Of a stretch of 48,752 bases of DNA, positions 10,768 to 20,681 are shown one piece after another. The notes under the pieces are model-generated. The model was given only the letters and a program-made list of their open reading frames with translations, was not told the DNA's origin and searched no databases. Within the stretch, counting starts at the first letter, position 1; every line of letters begins with the position of its first letter. The position numbers and the translations under genes are program-made. This stretch comes from Acephala macrosclerotiorum (taxonomy: Eukaryota; Ascomycota; Leotiomycetes; Helotiales; Mollisiaceae), in the NCBI GenBank assembly GCA_014904845.1, contig MU119274.1:179436-228187 (forward strand), in the 5' to 3' direction.

Positions 10768-12524
10768 CAGCGTGATAAATGATTAGATTAAATTAGATTA
10801 TAGGTCGTTAATCATAATTTAATCATGAAAATATACTATTAATCATAATCTAATCTAAATCTAATCAAGTTAATCATAATTATATTACATTAACTTGATT
10901 AACACGTGACTAAATGCGACTTCGTTCGAAGTGGCGCAAAAGGCTCTAAATTAAGATCTGACCAATCGGCAGCTCCAAAGCTAAAACAAAGCTAGTATCG
11001 CGCGCGTTACAGGCGAGCTTAGCGAAATGTCGAACTTCCGATTTAATTCTCTATTTCGAATCTTCGACTTTTTACTACTTTATTATAAATCAAATAAAAT
11101 TATTTATAGTAGGATGACCCTCGTGTCTCGCGCCATGCCCTGCCTTTGACGACTTGAACTTTGAAATGATATAAAGCTTTTAAATTATAGAGTTTTTATT
11201 CGCACCGACTCCGCCGGCGCGAGTGGGGGCGTCCCCCCCCCTCCCCCGAGCTCTACGAGGAGCTTTATAAAGAGCTTTACAGAGGGTTCTAAACTACGGG
11301 AGCTTTAAATACTAAAAGCGACACATCTTGGCGTTTCTTGGCAAAACCTTGGCGCAAACACGTGCCGCAAATATCACGTTTTATTACGTAACCCCTACGT
11401 GAACTTTTTTTCCCCTAGCAGGAAACTTTTAACTATCGTCAAAGGCATAGTTTTTTTTATTAAATATAACTTATTTTAATATATAAAGTCTTTATAATTT
11501 CGAAAAGTATTATTTTTTACTAGAATCACGTGGTTAATTATAGTTAATTATAATCATAATTATAAAAATGTTTCTTTCGACACTCGACGCACATTTTGCT
11601 CCGCAGGCTTCGCAGGGGCGCTCCTGCGGAGGGCTGCAAAGTCTTCGACTTTAGTAATTTACTCTTATTTTAAGTTTCAAGCTAAAAGCTCTTAATTTGA
11701 GCGTTTTATAAGCATTTGAAGTTGGCATAGTTATTGAGGTAGAGTTCCAGATTCTGCCGGGCGGTGAGCCGATAAGCCGATAAGCTCCTTAGTGCCTAAG
11801 GCAGAAACGCACTGCGGAGCCTCATATTACCAGGGGGACGCCCCCTGGGACCCCCGTCTCTTATATTGAGTTGCTACGATCGATTCAATCAATTTAGATT
11901 AATTTACTTAGCATATAATTCCAGGGGGAGACCCCCTAAGACCCCCCTTGAAAGCTGCGCAGCTATAGAGATATCCAGCACTTAAATGGATGCCTTAATG
12001 CCTAAGGCAGAAACGCACTTTGAGAGTTTTGGAAATAAGAGAGAGCGGTTGACGGCCTTAGTGCCTAAGGCAGAAGCGCACTTAGAAGAGTTTTGCGGTC
12101 GCGATTTTTGCTGAGTGCGACTATATTCTATTGATTTACGCAACAACGGATTAATAAAATCGTTTGAAACTTGAAATCTAGCGGTATTTAATTGAGTTTC
12201 AACTTATTTACAAGTCTTGTGCGATTTGGATTAATTAATAAATTTTAATTGTAAGCGCAATACAATTGAAGTTTCGATGTTCGTCACGTGCCGCGCACCC
12301 TCTTAACCCACCAATCAAATCGCTGCATTTGGGCACCTCGGTTAAATTTGGGTGAAATCGCTTATTGTGAGAAGTGTTGATGTCACGTGCATATAGAAAA
12401 GTTGACATTAGTCCTTAAGCCGGACAGGCAATCATGATTTTTTGGATTTTGGTTAATCATAATTTAATTTAATCAAGTTAATCATGATTTTAATCAATTA
12501 ACGTGATTATTTTTGATCACGCTG
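10768..12524. mobile_element. non-autonomous hAT-like DNA transposon, 1,757 bp
   Basis: The left end begins CAGCGTGATAAA and the right end closes ATCACGCTG, so the termini are inverted repeats starting CAGCGTGAT. The flanks are GCCTGGCA (10760-10767) and GCCTAGCA (12525-12532), an 8-bp target duplication with one G/A difference. An 8-bp duplication with CAG termini points to the hAT superfamily. Removing the element plus one target copy joins DDLSAW directly to QQQHGVMAQAEGQ in frame, which confirms both borders. Subterminal regions hold many TTAATCAT-type repeats. The interior has GC-rich palindromes and no ORF of transposase size, so the element is non-autonomous. It shares end sequence with the 169-bp MITE at 40023-40191. 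Confidence 0.9.
11787..12082. repeat. three copies of a palindromic CCTTAG repeat inside the hAT-like element
   Basis: Copies at about 11787-11813, 11993-12018 and 12056-12082 share CCTTAGTGCCTAAGGC (A for G at one position in the second copy) followed by AGAAACGCACT or AGAAGCGCACT. The first part can fold as a short hairpin. GC-rich palindromes of the form CCAGGGGG...CCCCCT lie at about 11829-11856 and 11921-11948. They are the only GC-rich islands in an AT-rich element. Confidence 0.8.
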
Positions 12525-12960
12525 GCCTAGCAACAACAGCATGGCGTGATGGCTCAAGCGGAAGGCCAGATGGTGGTTCCGGCGAGCGGTGGTCCAAGAA
12601 ATGCGACACCGCAACCTGGCGTTATACCTGGTCAAGCTGTAGCGATGCAGCAACGACAACATATGATCAACGCTCAGCAGATTCAACAGCAGAGGGTGCA
12701 TCACGCTCAGCAACAACAGCAACAGCAACAACAATCCCAAGCGCAGGCTTGACTGCAGGCCCAAGTGAAGGCGCTACAGATTGCTCTTCGGGACAGCCAG
12801 GAGGTCTGGGACCTAGACCGTACCTCCACAGCCGAGTCCCGCTATGCCAACACTAAACACACCCATAAGAACGCCTTCTCAGCAAATGAACCAGCCAGAA
12901 ACCCACAAGTCAACGCCCCTTCCCAGTTTGAAGGAGATGAATTGGTTTTAGGTACCTATC
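12525..12960 (+). pseudogene. NLR Q-rich tail right of the transposon, degraded
   Basis: After the right target copy the NLR frame resumes: QQQHGVMAQAEGQMVVPAS, then a Gln run and QAQA before TGA 12750-12752. The same frame continues with LQAQVKALQIALR. A neighbouring frame then gives the more natural PSPAMPTLNTPIRTPSQQMN, so at least one frameshift exists as well as the stop. The TGA could derive from CGA by C-to-T. The segment is Gln/Pro-rich with no domain, and it cannot be translated from the upstream exon because of the TAA at 10649 and the insertion. Confidence 0.7.
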
Positions 12961-13342
12961 AAACACGGACACCTTAACTTGGTGCTTGGTAAGACGCTTC
13001 CTTCACTTACTGCTTCATACTGACAGTTTTGGATGGAGAGCAGCACGACGCTGCCAACCTTGAGAAGCTTACCAAGGACAGAGTTGTGGAGTTCTACAAG
13101 GACTTCTTCCTCCCCGCCTCCCCTCTACGGTCGAAACTAGTCATATAACCCAAGGCCGAAAAGGTTGCCGAGACTCAGGCTGAAGAGGTCTTCGCCAAAG
13201 AAAAGAAGAGAAGATCTGTCATCTGAACAAAGGTAGACAGGTGAAACCAGTCCTAATCACAAATGTCATGGAGTTCAAATCCACGATGGAAGTCAGGGCG
13301 GCCCCGCAGCCGGTCAGGGACATCAAGGACTTCGAGGACTTG
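12961..13342 (+). pseudogene. fragment of an M16 (insulysin-type) metallopeptidase C-terminus
   Basis: From about 13032 one frame reads DGEQHDAANLEKLTKDRVVE and FYKDFFLPASPLRSKLV, then a stop near 13148 followed by AEEVFAKEKK. From about 13255 a second frame gives LITNVMEFKSTMEVRAAPQP and VRDIKDFEDL. These are the final blocks of insulin-degrading-enzyme family proteins in the right order. The catalytic HxxEH domain is absent. The frame stays open to 13576, but the residues after FEDL are not recognisable. It is an isolated 3' relic between the NLR tail and degraded sequence, with two or more stops and one frameshift. The family call is based on remembered C-terminal conservation. Confidence 0.7.
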
Positions 13343-14727
13343 TGGTTTGAAAATTCTGCAAAGGTAGTGCAGAGAGAGGCGCTCCCTCGTATGGCTCAAC
13401 ACCTGTCAGCGGGGCAATGTTTCCTTTTTGTGGAAGACGAGCTCAACATCATGTCCGTATCGAATCGCATTGAATCTCGGATAAAAACCCCAGAAAGAAA
13501 TGAAGACAAAATTTTCTCCTCGTGGCTACAGAATGACGCAATGGCAGATTCCCTCTACGTTCTTCCTCGCCGATAACGCTCCACGCGAGCTTCGCGTATG
13601 ATGCTCCTTACTCAGACGATTTTGGGACAGGCGTGGGCTCGAACGAAAAGACTGGTCTGTGTTCGGTGCCAATTAGCGCTCAAGAAATTGGACCTAAACT
13701 TGCCAGAAATTTGTCGAACTTAGATGCTCAACTGTGTGAGAGAAGGGAATTTTTCTGATTGAGTCGGACATTACAAGCTTCCAGATGTCTATCTGGACAA
13801 CACAGATTCCGTAGCCTTCGAGTATCGCAGCACGCAGTCTTCCTCAATGCTCACCTAGATCTCCCTCATAACTTTCCCGGCTTGCAACCTTGATTCACCA
13901 GTTCTCCCACTAAAGAAGGCGAAGGAAGGTGCCTTTGCACAAGCAACAATTCCGGCGAATGAAATGAACTCCATGTTGCAAGACATTAACCGTGCAGCAC
14001 TGGATAGAACAAAAATCATAGTCAGATTGAGTATGCACAGTGAGAATTGAAAGAGGGGTAATTCGCAAATGCAGATATGCGTCGAGCTCATTCATGAAGT
14101 CCACAAGGCGAAGTAAGATGTGTAGGAGACTATTCAAACTACATTTATCATAACGAGAGATGGAGCAGTATCAACTAGAAGCTGCTGCTGATGGTTGACA
14201 TTGTCGAGGACGTTCTCTACGATCTTCGAAGGCACTCTCAAAGTAAGCGACTCTTTGGTGACTTCGTCGTGATGTGATTGCAGTGCTGATCTCGTCTAAA
14301 AACTCGAGAGAGCCACTTGAGCACAGCTAGTTTATGGTTTAAGGAACAGATCAAAGATTATTCGCGGGAGCGTGAAGTATCGTGGAAGGTGAGAGCAATG
14401 CCAGAAAAATGTACTCTACTACGGGAAACAATTCGAAGGTAGAATTTTTAATAAAGGTGCTTAGTCAGCTAGCGCTGTTGGTCGCTGTCAGTCGTAGACT
14501 CAATTTAAATTTCACTTTTGTATTCTTCTTTTTGCACAGCGATTGCATCACTCCTTTCCTCTACGCACGAGATGCTCGACAGATCTTTCATGGCCGCCTA
14601 TTGCGTAGAAGGCTTTGCGTAGAAGGTTGTGCCTATCGCAGAGCAAGAAGTTGCGATTAGAGGGCTGGATGTCGATGTTAGGCTCTTCTCTAAACCAATT
14701 CTTCGCCACTTCCACCGAGCCCCGATA
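13343..14727. other. degraded sequence, origin not recognised
   Basis: Base composition is like coding DNA, and short frames look protein-like (for example DAPYSDDFGTGVGSNEK near 13600 and AQATIPANEMNSMLQDIN near 13940). They are broken every 50-100 codons. I do not recognise a family. The stretch ends at the left target dinucleotide of the AT-rich element and is probably a remnant of one or more genes. Confidence 0.4.
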
Positions 14728-14753
14728 CAGTCATATTCCTGGAATGTGTCGTT
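14728..14753 (+). repeat. left 26-bp terminal inverted repeat
   Basis: Begins CAGTCATATTCC after the dinucleotide TA and contains the palindrome ATTCCTGGAAT. It pairs perfectly with 18165-18190. Confidence 0.95.
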
Positions 14754-17700
14754 CACGTGAAATCTAACCGAAAACACCATTTTTTTTGAATATAGCCTTT
14801 AAATCTTAAACCTTCAATAACTAATACGCAACACGTTTTTAAAAGGTAAAAAATAGCTCATTTTACTCTTTTTAAATAAATCTAACTTTTTATTTATTTA
14901 GATTATAGCTTTTCTTTTTTTTAAACGCGTAATAATCGAAATCGATGATTTACTAAATGTACTCGAATAAATCAATCTTTTAATTATTACTCTCGAGAAA
15001 CGAATTATTATTCGAATCGTTTAACGCTATATTACTCGAATAAAGTAAATTAAAACCTTTGAAAAAAGAGATTTAAAATAACGATAAAAAAATACTTATT
15101 ATTAAATAATACTAAAAATCGAACAATTTATTAAAAACTTTTACACACGCGATAATACTTTATATTAAAACGAAATAATCGATTTTATTTATTTATAATT
15201 CGATCGTAAAATTATATAATTTTATATCTCGAAAACGTTAAAACGATTACAATTAATATATAAAAAGTAATATTATTATATCGTTTAATAAAATGAAAAA
15301 TTAATTCAAGTTTTTTAATATAAACAAATAAAATAAAAAATTAAATAATTTTTATTTTTTAATAAATTAATAATAACGAAAAAATTGAACTTCGAAAATA
15401 CAATTACGTATTATTAAAAAAACGATCGAAATAAATACGATAATTAAAAAAATTTAATAAAAATATTTTTTTTTAATTTATTTCATTAAAAAATATTATA
15501 AACTATTTATATATAAAAAAAATATAAAATAAAAAATATTTAAAAATTAATTCGAATTTAATATTTTTTTATTATATTAATAAATAAAATTTAAAATAAT
15601 AAATATTATTATAATAAATAATACGTTTATTTATTGAAGTTTTCAAATCGTCGAATTATATATTAATTTTAATATTTATATCGAATATTTGTTTTTATAT
15701 TATTTATTTTTTAATTTTATCGAAAAAAATTTTATAAATTTAAAAAATTATTTATAAAAAAATTATTGAAAATAATAAAACGAGTAATATTTTAATTTTA
15801 ATATTTTTTTTAAAAATTATATAAAATATATAAAATAAAAATTAAAAAAATATATATATAAAATAAAATATATTTTCGAATAAAGTTATTAATAAAATTA
15901 TTTAAAGTTTTATTATTTAAAAATATTTTTATTTTATATTCGTTAAATTTTTATATTTGAAAATATATTATTATAAATTAAAATTTTTAATATTTTTATT
16001 AATATTAATATTACGATTTTAAAAACGAATATAAATAATTTTTCGATTAAAAATTGTTTTAAAAATCGAATTATTAAATTTTATAAATATTTATAAAATA
16101 AATTTATATTTTTAATTAAATATATTAAACGAAATTATTTTAAATAAAAATTTTAATATTTAATAATATATTTTATTTTACGAATTATTTTATTTATATA
16201 AAAATTAAAATTTATTAATTACTATTTTTTAAAAACTCGTTTATTTTTATAATTATTATTTTTATTTCGATTATATAATTTCAATTGTCGAAAAATTTAT
16301 TTTTTATATTTTTTATAAAATAAATATTAAAAATTTTAAATAATATATTAATTTTTAATATTATTTTACGAAAATACTTATTTGAATCGTATTAATAAAT
16401 TTGCGATAAAAAACGAAATAAAAAATCAAAAAAATTAAAAAATGAAATTAAAATCGACGACGATAATATATATAAAAAAAAAACGTATATACGTTTTTTT
16501 TTAAGTTTTTTTCGTTTATTTTAAATTAAATTTTAAATAAAAATTTTTTTTTTAATTAATTTTAAAAAATTAAATTTAATTTTTTTTATAATATAAATTT
16601 TTTTTTAATTTTTTTATTTATTTTAAATTTCAATTTTTTTTTTTAAATTTTATAATAAATTTTAATATAAAAATATAATATTTTAATTTTAAATGTTTTT
16701 ATAATTACGTTCGAAAAATTTCGTTAATTTTTATTACGTCGATATTATTATTAACAAAACTCGAAAAACGAAAAAAATTCGAGCGATAAAAAAAAAAATA
16801 TATTTTCAACTTTAGAATAATAAAACGAATACGAAATCGTAAACGAAAACGATATTAATAACGAGAAAAAAATCGAAATTTGCGAAAAAAAAAAAAAAAA
16901 CGATATTAATTAAAAATATTTAATCGATAGAATTATCGACGTTATTAACGTTTTTTTAACGTTTTATATTTTTATTAAAAAATATATTTAAAAAGTTTTT
17001 AATATATTTTTTTTTAATATTTTTTATTATTAACGAATTTTTAATCGAAAAAATTAATATTAAAAAAAATATATTAATCGTAATAATTTATTAGTATTTA
17101 TTATTAAAATTAAAAAATTTTTAAACGATAATAATTTTTATTTAAATTAATTTAATAATAAAAAATATTTTTAATTTTATATTTTTTTATTAAAATTATA
17201 TATTTATTGATTTTTAATTTAAATATTTTTAATAATTTTTATTTCTATTATTAATTCGTTTTTTATTTTATTTTTTTATTATATTCGATTTCGTTTTTTT
17301 TTCGAATATATATATTAAAAATTTTTTTTATATTTTTCTTCGATTTTAATATTTTTTTAAAAAAAAAATTTAAATATATTATTTACGTCGTAAATAAAAC
17401 TATATTTAATAAAAATATTTATTAATTTTATCGTCGAATAAATAATAATAATTTCGAATTTTTTAAAATTAATAAATTTATTAATTTTTATTATTTTATT
17501 TTTATTTTTTATTTATTTATCGATTTCGAAATAGGATTATTTTTATTTTTTATTATATACGTTTTTACGATTTTACGAGTTTATATTTATAGTTTATTAT
17601 ATATTTAAAAAATATATTTTTAAATTTATATAATAAAATCGATAATATTTACGTAAAAAAACTTTTTTTCGATTTTATATTTATCGATTATTATATAAAT

Positions 17701-18164
17701 AGTAATAATATATATTTTCTTTTTAATTTTAATAATAATAACGACGATTTCGACGATAAAAAATTCGCGAAAAAATCGATAAACGAAAAAAAAAGTAATA
17801 AATTTCGAGAAATATTTAGTAAATAATATAATAATAAATTCGATAGTAATTTTTATTTTAAACTTGAAATCTTTAAAAAATTCCTCTTTTTTAATAGGCT
17901 TTTTTATAGTTTAATTAATAATTTTAAATTTGAATTTAATTTATTTTAAAATCGATAAAATCGATTTAAAAAATTTAATAGACTTGCGTCGTATTTTAAA
18001 GGTTTTATTCGTTAACTTTTTTTTTTTACTATACTAATCTGTAAATAGTTTCAATTTTCCAAGAATTAGTAAAAGATGGTTGCGTGCAAATAAAAAGCAG
18101 CTCGTTATCAATTTTTGGTGGTATCCCCCGCAAAAAATGATAGTTCACCGCTTAATTTTCGCCA

Positions 18165-18190
18165 AACGACACATTCCAGGAATATGACTG
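18165..18190 (-). repeat. right 26-bp terminal inverted repeat
   Basis: Ends GGAATATGACTG before TA at 18191-18192. It is the exact inverse of 14728-14753. Confidence 0.95.
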
Positions 18191-18192
18191 TA

Positions 18193-19169
18193 CACCAAAT
18201 TCCCCTACAATACCCATCCCACTCCCATCCAGTCTCCTCTGCCACTCCTACAAAATTATGCTCTGCAGCAACTCTGCGATCCATTTGGCCTTTCCAGACG
18301 TCCGAGCACGATCACAGCCTATGATTCTGCGGCGCCAGCAACATACAGAGAGATGGCGGGGAATATCACAAAGTGAGCCTCTGTGGCAGAAAGAACACCC
18401 GACGGTATTGTCATAGCTATAAGATTTTCATGCTTCTCTCGAAGCTTTGAATTTACGCTGAGCCGGGTTTCCAACCATTGAGGCCGTCTAGTCTGGGGAG
18501 TCAGCTAGGGTTTATCAAGTTCCTGTAAAGCAGTTGTATTCATGCATATTGAATACCTCTGAACTTGGGAGACATCTTGTTTGATTCTAAATCCAGCTGG
18601 TGGGCCCGAGTGGCATATGGACCGCTGAGATTCCTTGCTTGGCGTTTCTGGCGGCATTGACAGCCATAATCAACAATTTAGTTAGAATATGATAGCCCCA
18701 AATGTCCTTAGCAGCAGTGCCTGTGGACGTATAGATAGGAGGTGTGTGCAATGCATGTTTGTTCTACAGTGGACGTTATCTACGGTTGATTGATATAGAC
18801 TAAAGAGTTTGATTGCTACACGAGTGCAAAGCTGCGTTGTTGTCTATTTCGTATATTGATGGCTTTCATTTCTGCACGAGCCTTCGAAAAGCGAAAGCCC
18901 GGGGAACGTTGGCTTTTCAATGCTCGTTCAACATGGGTAAAGCTAGGAGCCCCTTCCTGTTTGGGGTACGCCACGATATCTCACTGCACACGAGGTAGTA
19001 TTATCTAACGGTACCTCAGCGTGCGTCGTTCAGCAAAACCCTTTACTCAGATACAGAGCTTCAGTTATTTCGATATAGTATTAAATAGGTGAGCAATGCA
19101 TTTTGGGGGTATTTCCATGGCTCGCTCCCTGCGCATACATCTCGCACAATTGCACCCCTTCAGTCGACT
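18193..19169. other. intergenic, nothing supported
   Basis: Unique-looking DNA of normal composition to the right of the transposon. Frames are short and without motifs. The last 150 bases are probably the 5' region of the secreted-protein relic. Confidence 0.55.
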
Positions 19170-19878
19170 ATATCGCTCTTCCTTAGAGCCTCAATTGCTA
19201 TTCTACTTGTCTCTGCCTTGGCCTTTGCGTACGTCTGTCTTCCTGCATCTCTTAATTCTGAGGCCATGGACTAAAACTATATTCTTTTAGTGATTCAACA
19301 CCATTCACCATAACAGTAGCTAGCACTAACAGCACGCTCAACGGCATGCATGCCTACATCAACGATCCTACAAACGAACTCGATACAGTGCTGCTCTTCG
19401 CCACCGACCCCGCAATTGCCCCCACGAACTTCAATCTCGACAACTCCGGTACATCCCTTATCCCACGGACGGCGAGACTTCCACTAACATTCATAGGCAG
19501 CCATCTTTTCGCGCACACCCCATACGCCCCCTACCCTCTGCCAGAAGCCAACACGAATAACGATGCCTACGACGAACCGTCCTCTCCTCCCCCGCGTATG
19601 TCGCCCTCGGCGAAAATCCTCCCCTCTGCCACGAATACAGCAACTACATCTCCTGCGTGGTGACGAGTGAGGGACAGTTCAGACTGAGAAAATTGTATGT
19701 TTGTCCGACTGGCATTGGGTATGATACGTATGTCAATGGAGGAGCATTGAAAATTGGGGATTGCTGTTCCGACAGGGTGTTCTGCGGTTCAGCCGAATTT
19801 CACGAATTGTGTGGGTTTGTGCTGATGCGGAGAGATGGGTATAGCGAGGTAGTCATGAGATTCAATGGGTATATTTGA
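19170..19878 (+). pseudogene. small secreted protein relic, start codon lost and frameshifted
   Basis: A frame with a strong signal peptide (SLFLRASIAILLVSALAFA) is spliced by a 62-nt GT-AG intron (19229-19290) to DSTPFTITVASTNSTLNG and MHAYINDPTNELDTVL. The codon where initiation is expected, just before SLFLRAS, is ATA (19170-19172), and TAG precedes the frame at 19086-19088, so no ATG is available. ATG-to-ATA is a single G-to-A change. Near 19570-19590 the protein-like frame switches by one base to YVALGENPPLCHEYSNYISC, then LYVCPTGIGYDTYVNGGA, ending at 19878. Serial Cys residues in the second half suggest an extracellular disulphide-bonded or cell-wall protein. The family is not named with confidence. 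An unseen upstream exon could rescue the start but not the frameshift. Confidence 0.6.
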
Positions 19879-20477
19879 GTGGCAGTGCCCTTCTTCAGTG
19901 CATTGTTTCTCTTGGGTCCTTTTCTTGTCCAGCATGAGGTTGCGCATTCTTAGCGGGAAGGCTACGGAAATTTAGTAGCAAGGCTACAAATTGATCCTTC
20001 GAGGGCATGAGAGGATGTGAAATTTTAGCGGCAAGGCTACGACTTGGTCTCCCTTTAACGAGTACCAGAGAGGGCTGAGTTTGTAGTGAATGACAAAAGA
20101 GCCAAAGGAGCTAATTGATTCGAATATGCACATTGCGTGGTTGATCCCTGCGGAGGATCAAATTCTTATCTTATCTCCTAGATTCCTGTGTACTGTGATC
20201 AAAGATATTCGTTGGTGATCACGAGTCACGATTGGAAAGCTGGTTCCGATCATCTGTTCGGTGTTGCAAATCTTCAAGGAGTGACAGTTATCAGGCTGGA
20301 TAGAAAGTATAGGTCAACAATAGAGATTCATGCATCGAGAAACCAAAAATTCATAACGGCAAGACTACGAAATTGTCGAGCCTCACCATAGCAGAATTCC
20401 CAGTAGCGACCGATCTTGTGTAGTATGATCACGATGCACTCAGGCTTGTAGACACTGAATGTTCAGCCATGCAAGCC
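19879..20477. repeat. non-coding stretch with dispersed GGCAAGGCTACGA motif
   Basis: Four related copies, all on the plus strand: near 19953 (GCGGGAAGGCTACGG), 19977 (AGCAAGGCTACAA), 20030 (GCGGCAAGGCTACGA) and 20357 (ACGGCAAGACTACGA). Spacing is irregular. No gene is supported here. The copies could be relics of a tandem repeat or a bound motif. Confidence 0.5.
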
Positions 20478-20681
20478 CTAAGAAACTTTCCACATGTATT
20501 CGTTCAAGGGATGCTTTCCTGAGCGATTCTCGGACCACGGGACGATGATCTCAAGCTCTTCCAAGTTGTTACATAACATAAACAATCTGCATTCTTCTGT
20601 GCGTTTCGCATCCATCCGTTTCCATTCCAAATCAAAATCGGCAGGTTGCAACCACCCGCCAACACTTCGCGGCGAGGACAA
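20478..20681 (-). pseudogene. possible protein-coding fragment, family unknown
   Basis: The minus strand encodes DFDLEWKRMDAKRTEECRLF, MLCNNLEELEIIVPWSEN and HPLNEYMWKV, followed by a stop. The amphipathic, leucine-spaced pattern with conserved-looking Trp and Arg resembles C-terminal pieces of large fungal F-box-associated proteins. That is only an impression. No upstream exon is seen, so I treat it as a fragment. Confidence 0.3.

Larger units (their letters stand above)
14728..18190. mobile_element. AT-enriched (RIP-like) DNA transposon with 26-bp TIRs, 3,463 bp
   Basis: The left end (14728-14753) starts CAGTCATATTCCTGGAATGT, and its perfect 26-bp reverse complement is at 18165-18190. Each is flanked by TA (14726-14727 and 18191-18192), as in Tc1/mariner-pogo-Fot1 type elements. 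Between about 14780 and 18060 the DNA is almost only A and T, and most remaining C and G sit in CG dinucleotides. No reading frame of 60 codons survives. Short outer parts (14754-14780 and 18066-18164) keep normal composition, and the two ends are weakly similar beyond the perfect repeat. The length exceeds a simple Fot1-like element, so nested insertions or a longer family are possible. Confidence 0.85.

Noticed and set aside
14780..18060. AT-rich block considered as a centromere-like region or mitochondrial DNA insert
   Set aside because: It is framed exactly by inverted repeats with TA duplications, and the CG-only residual pattern fits repeat-directed mutation better.
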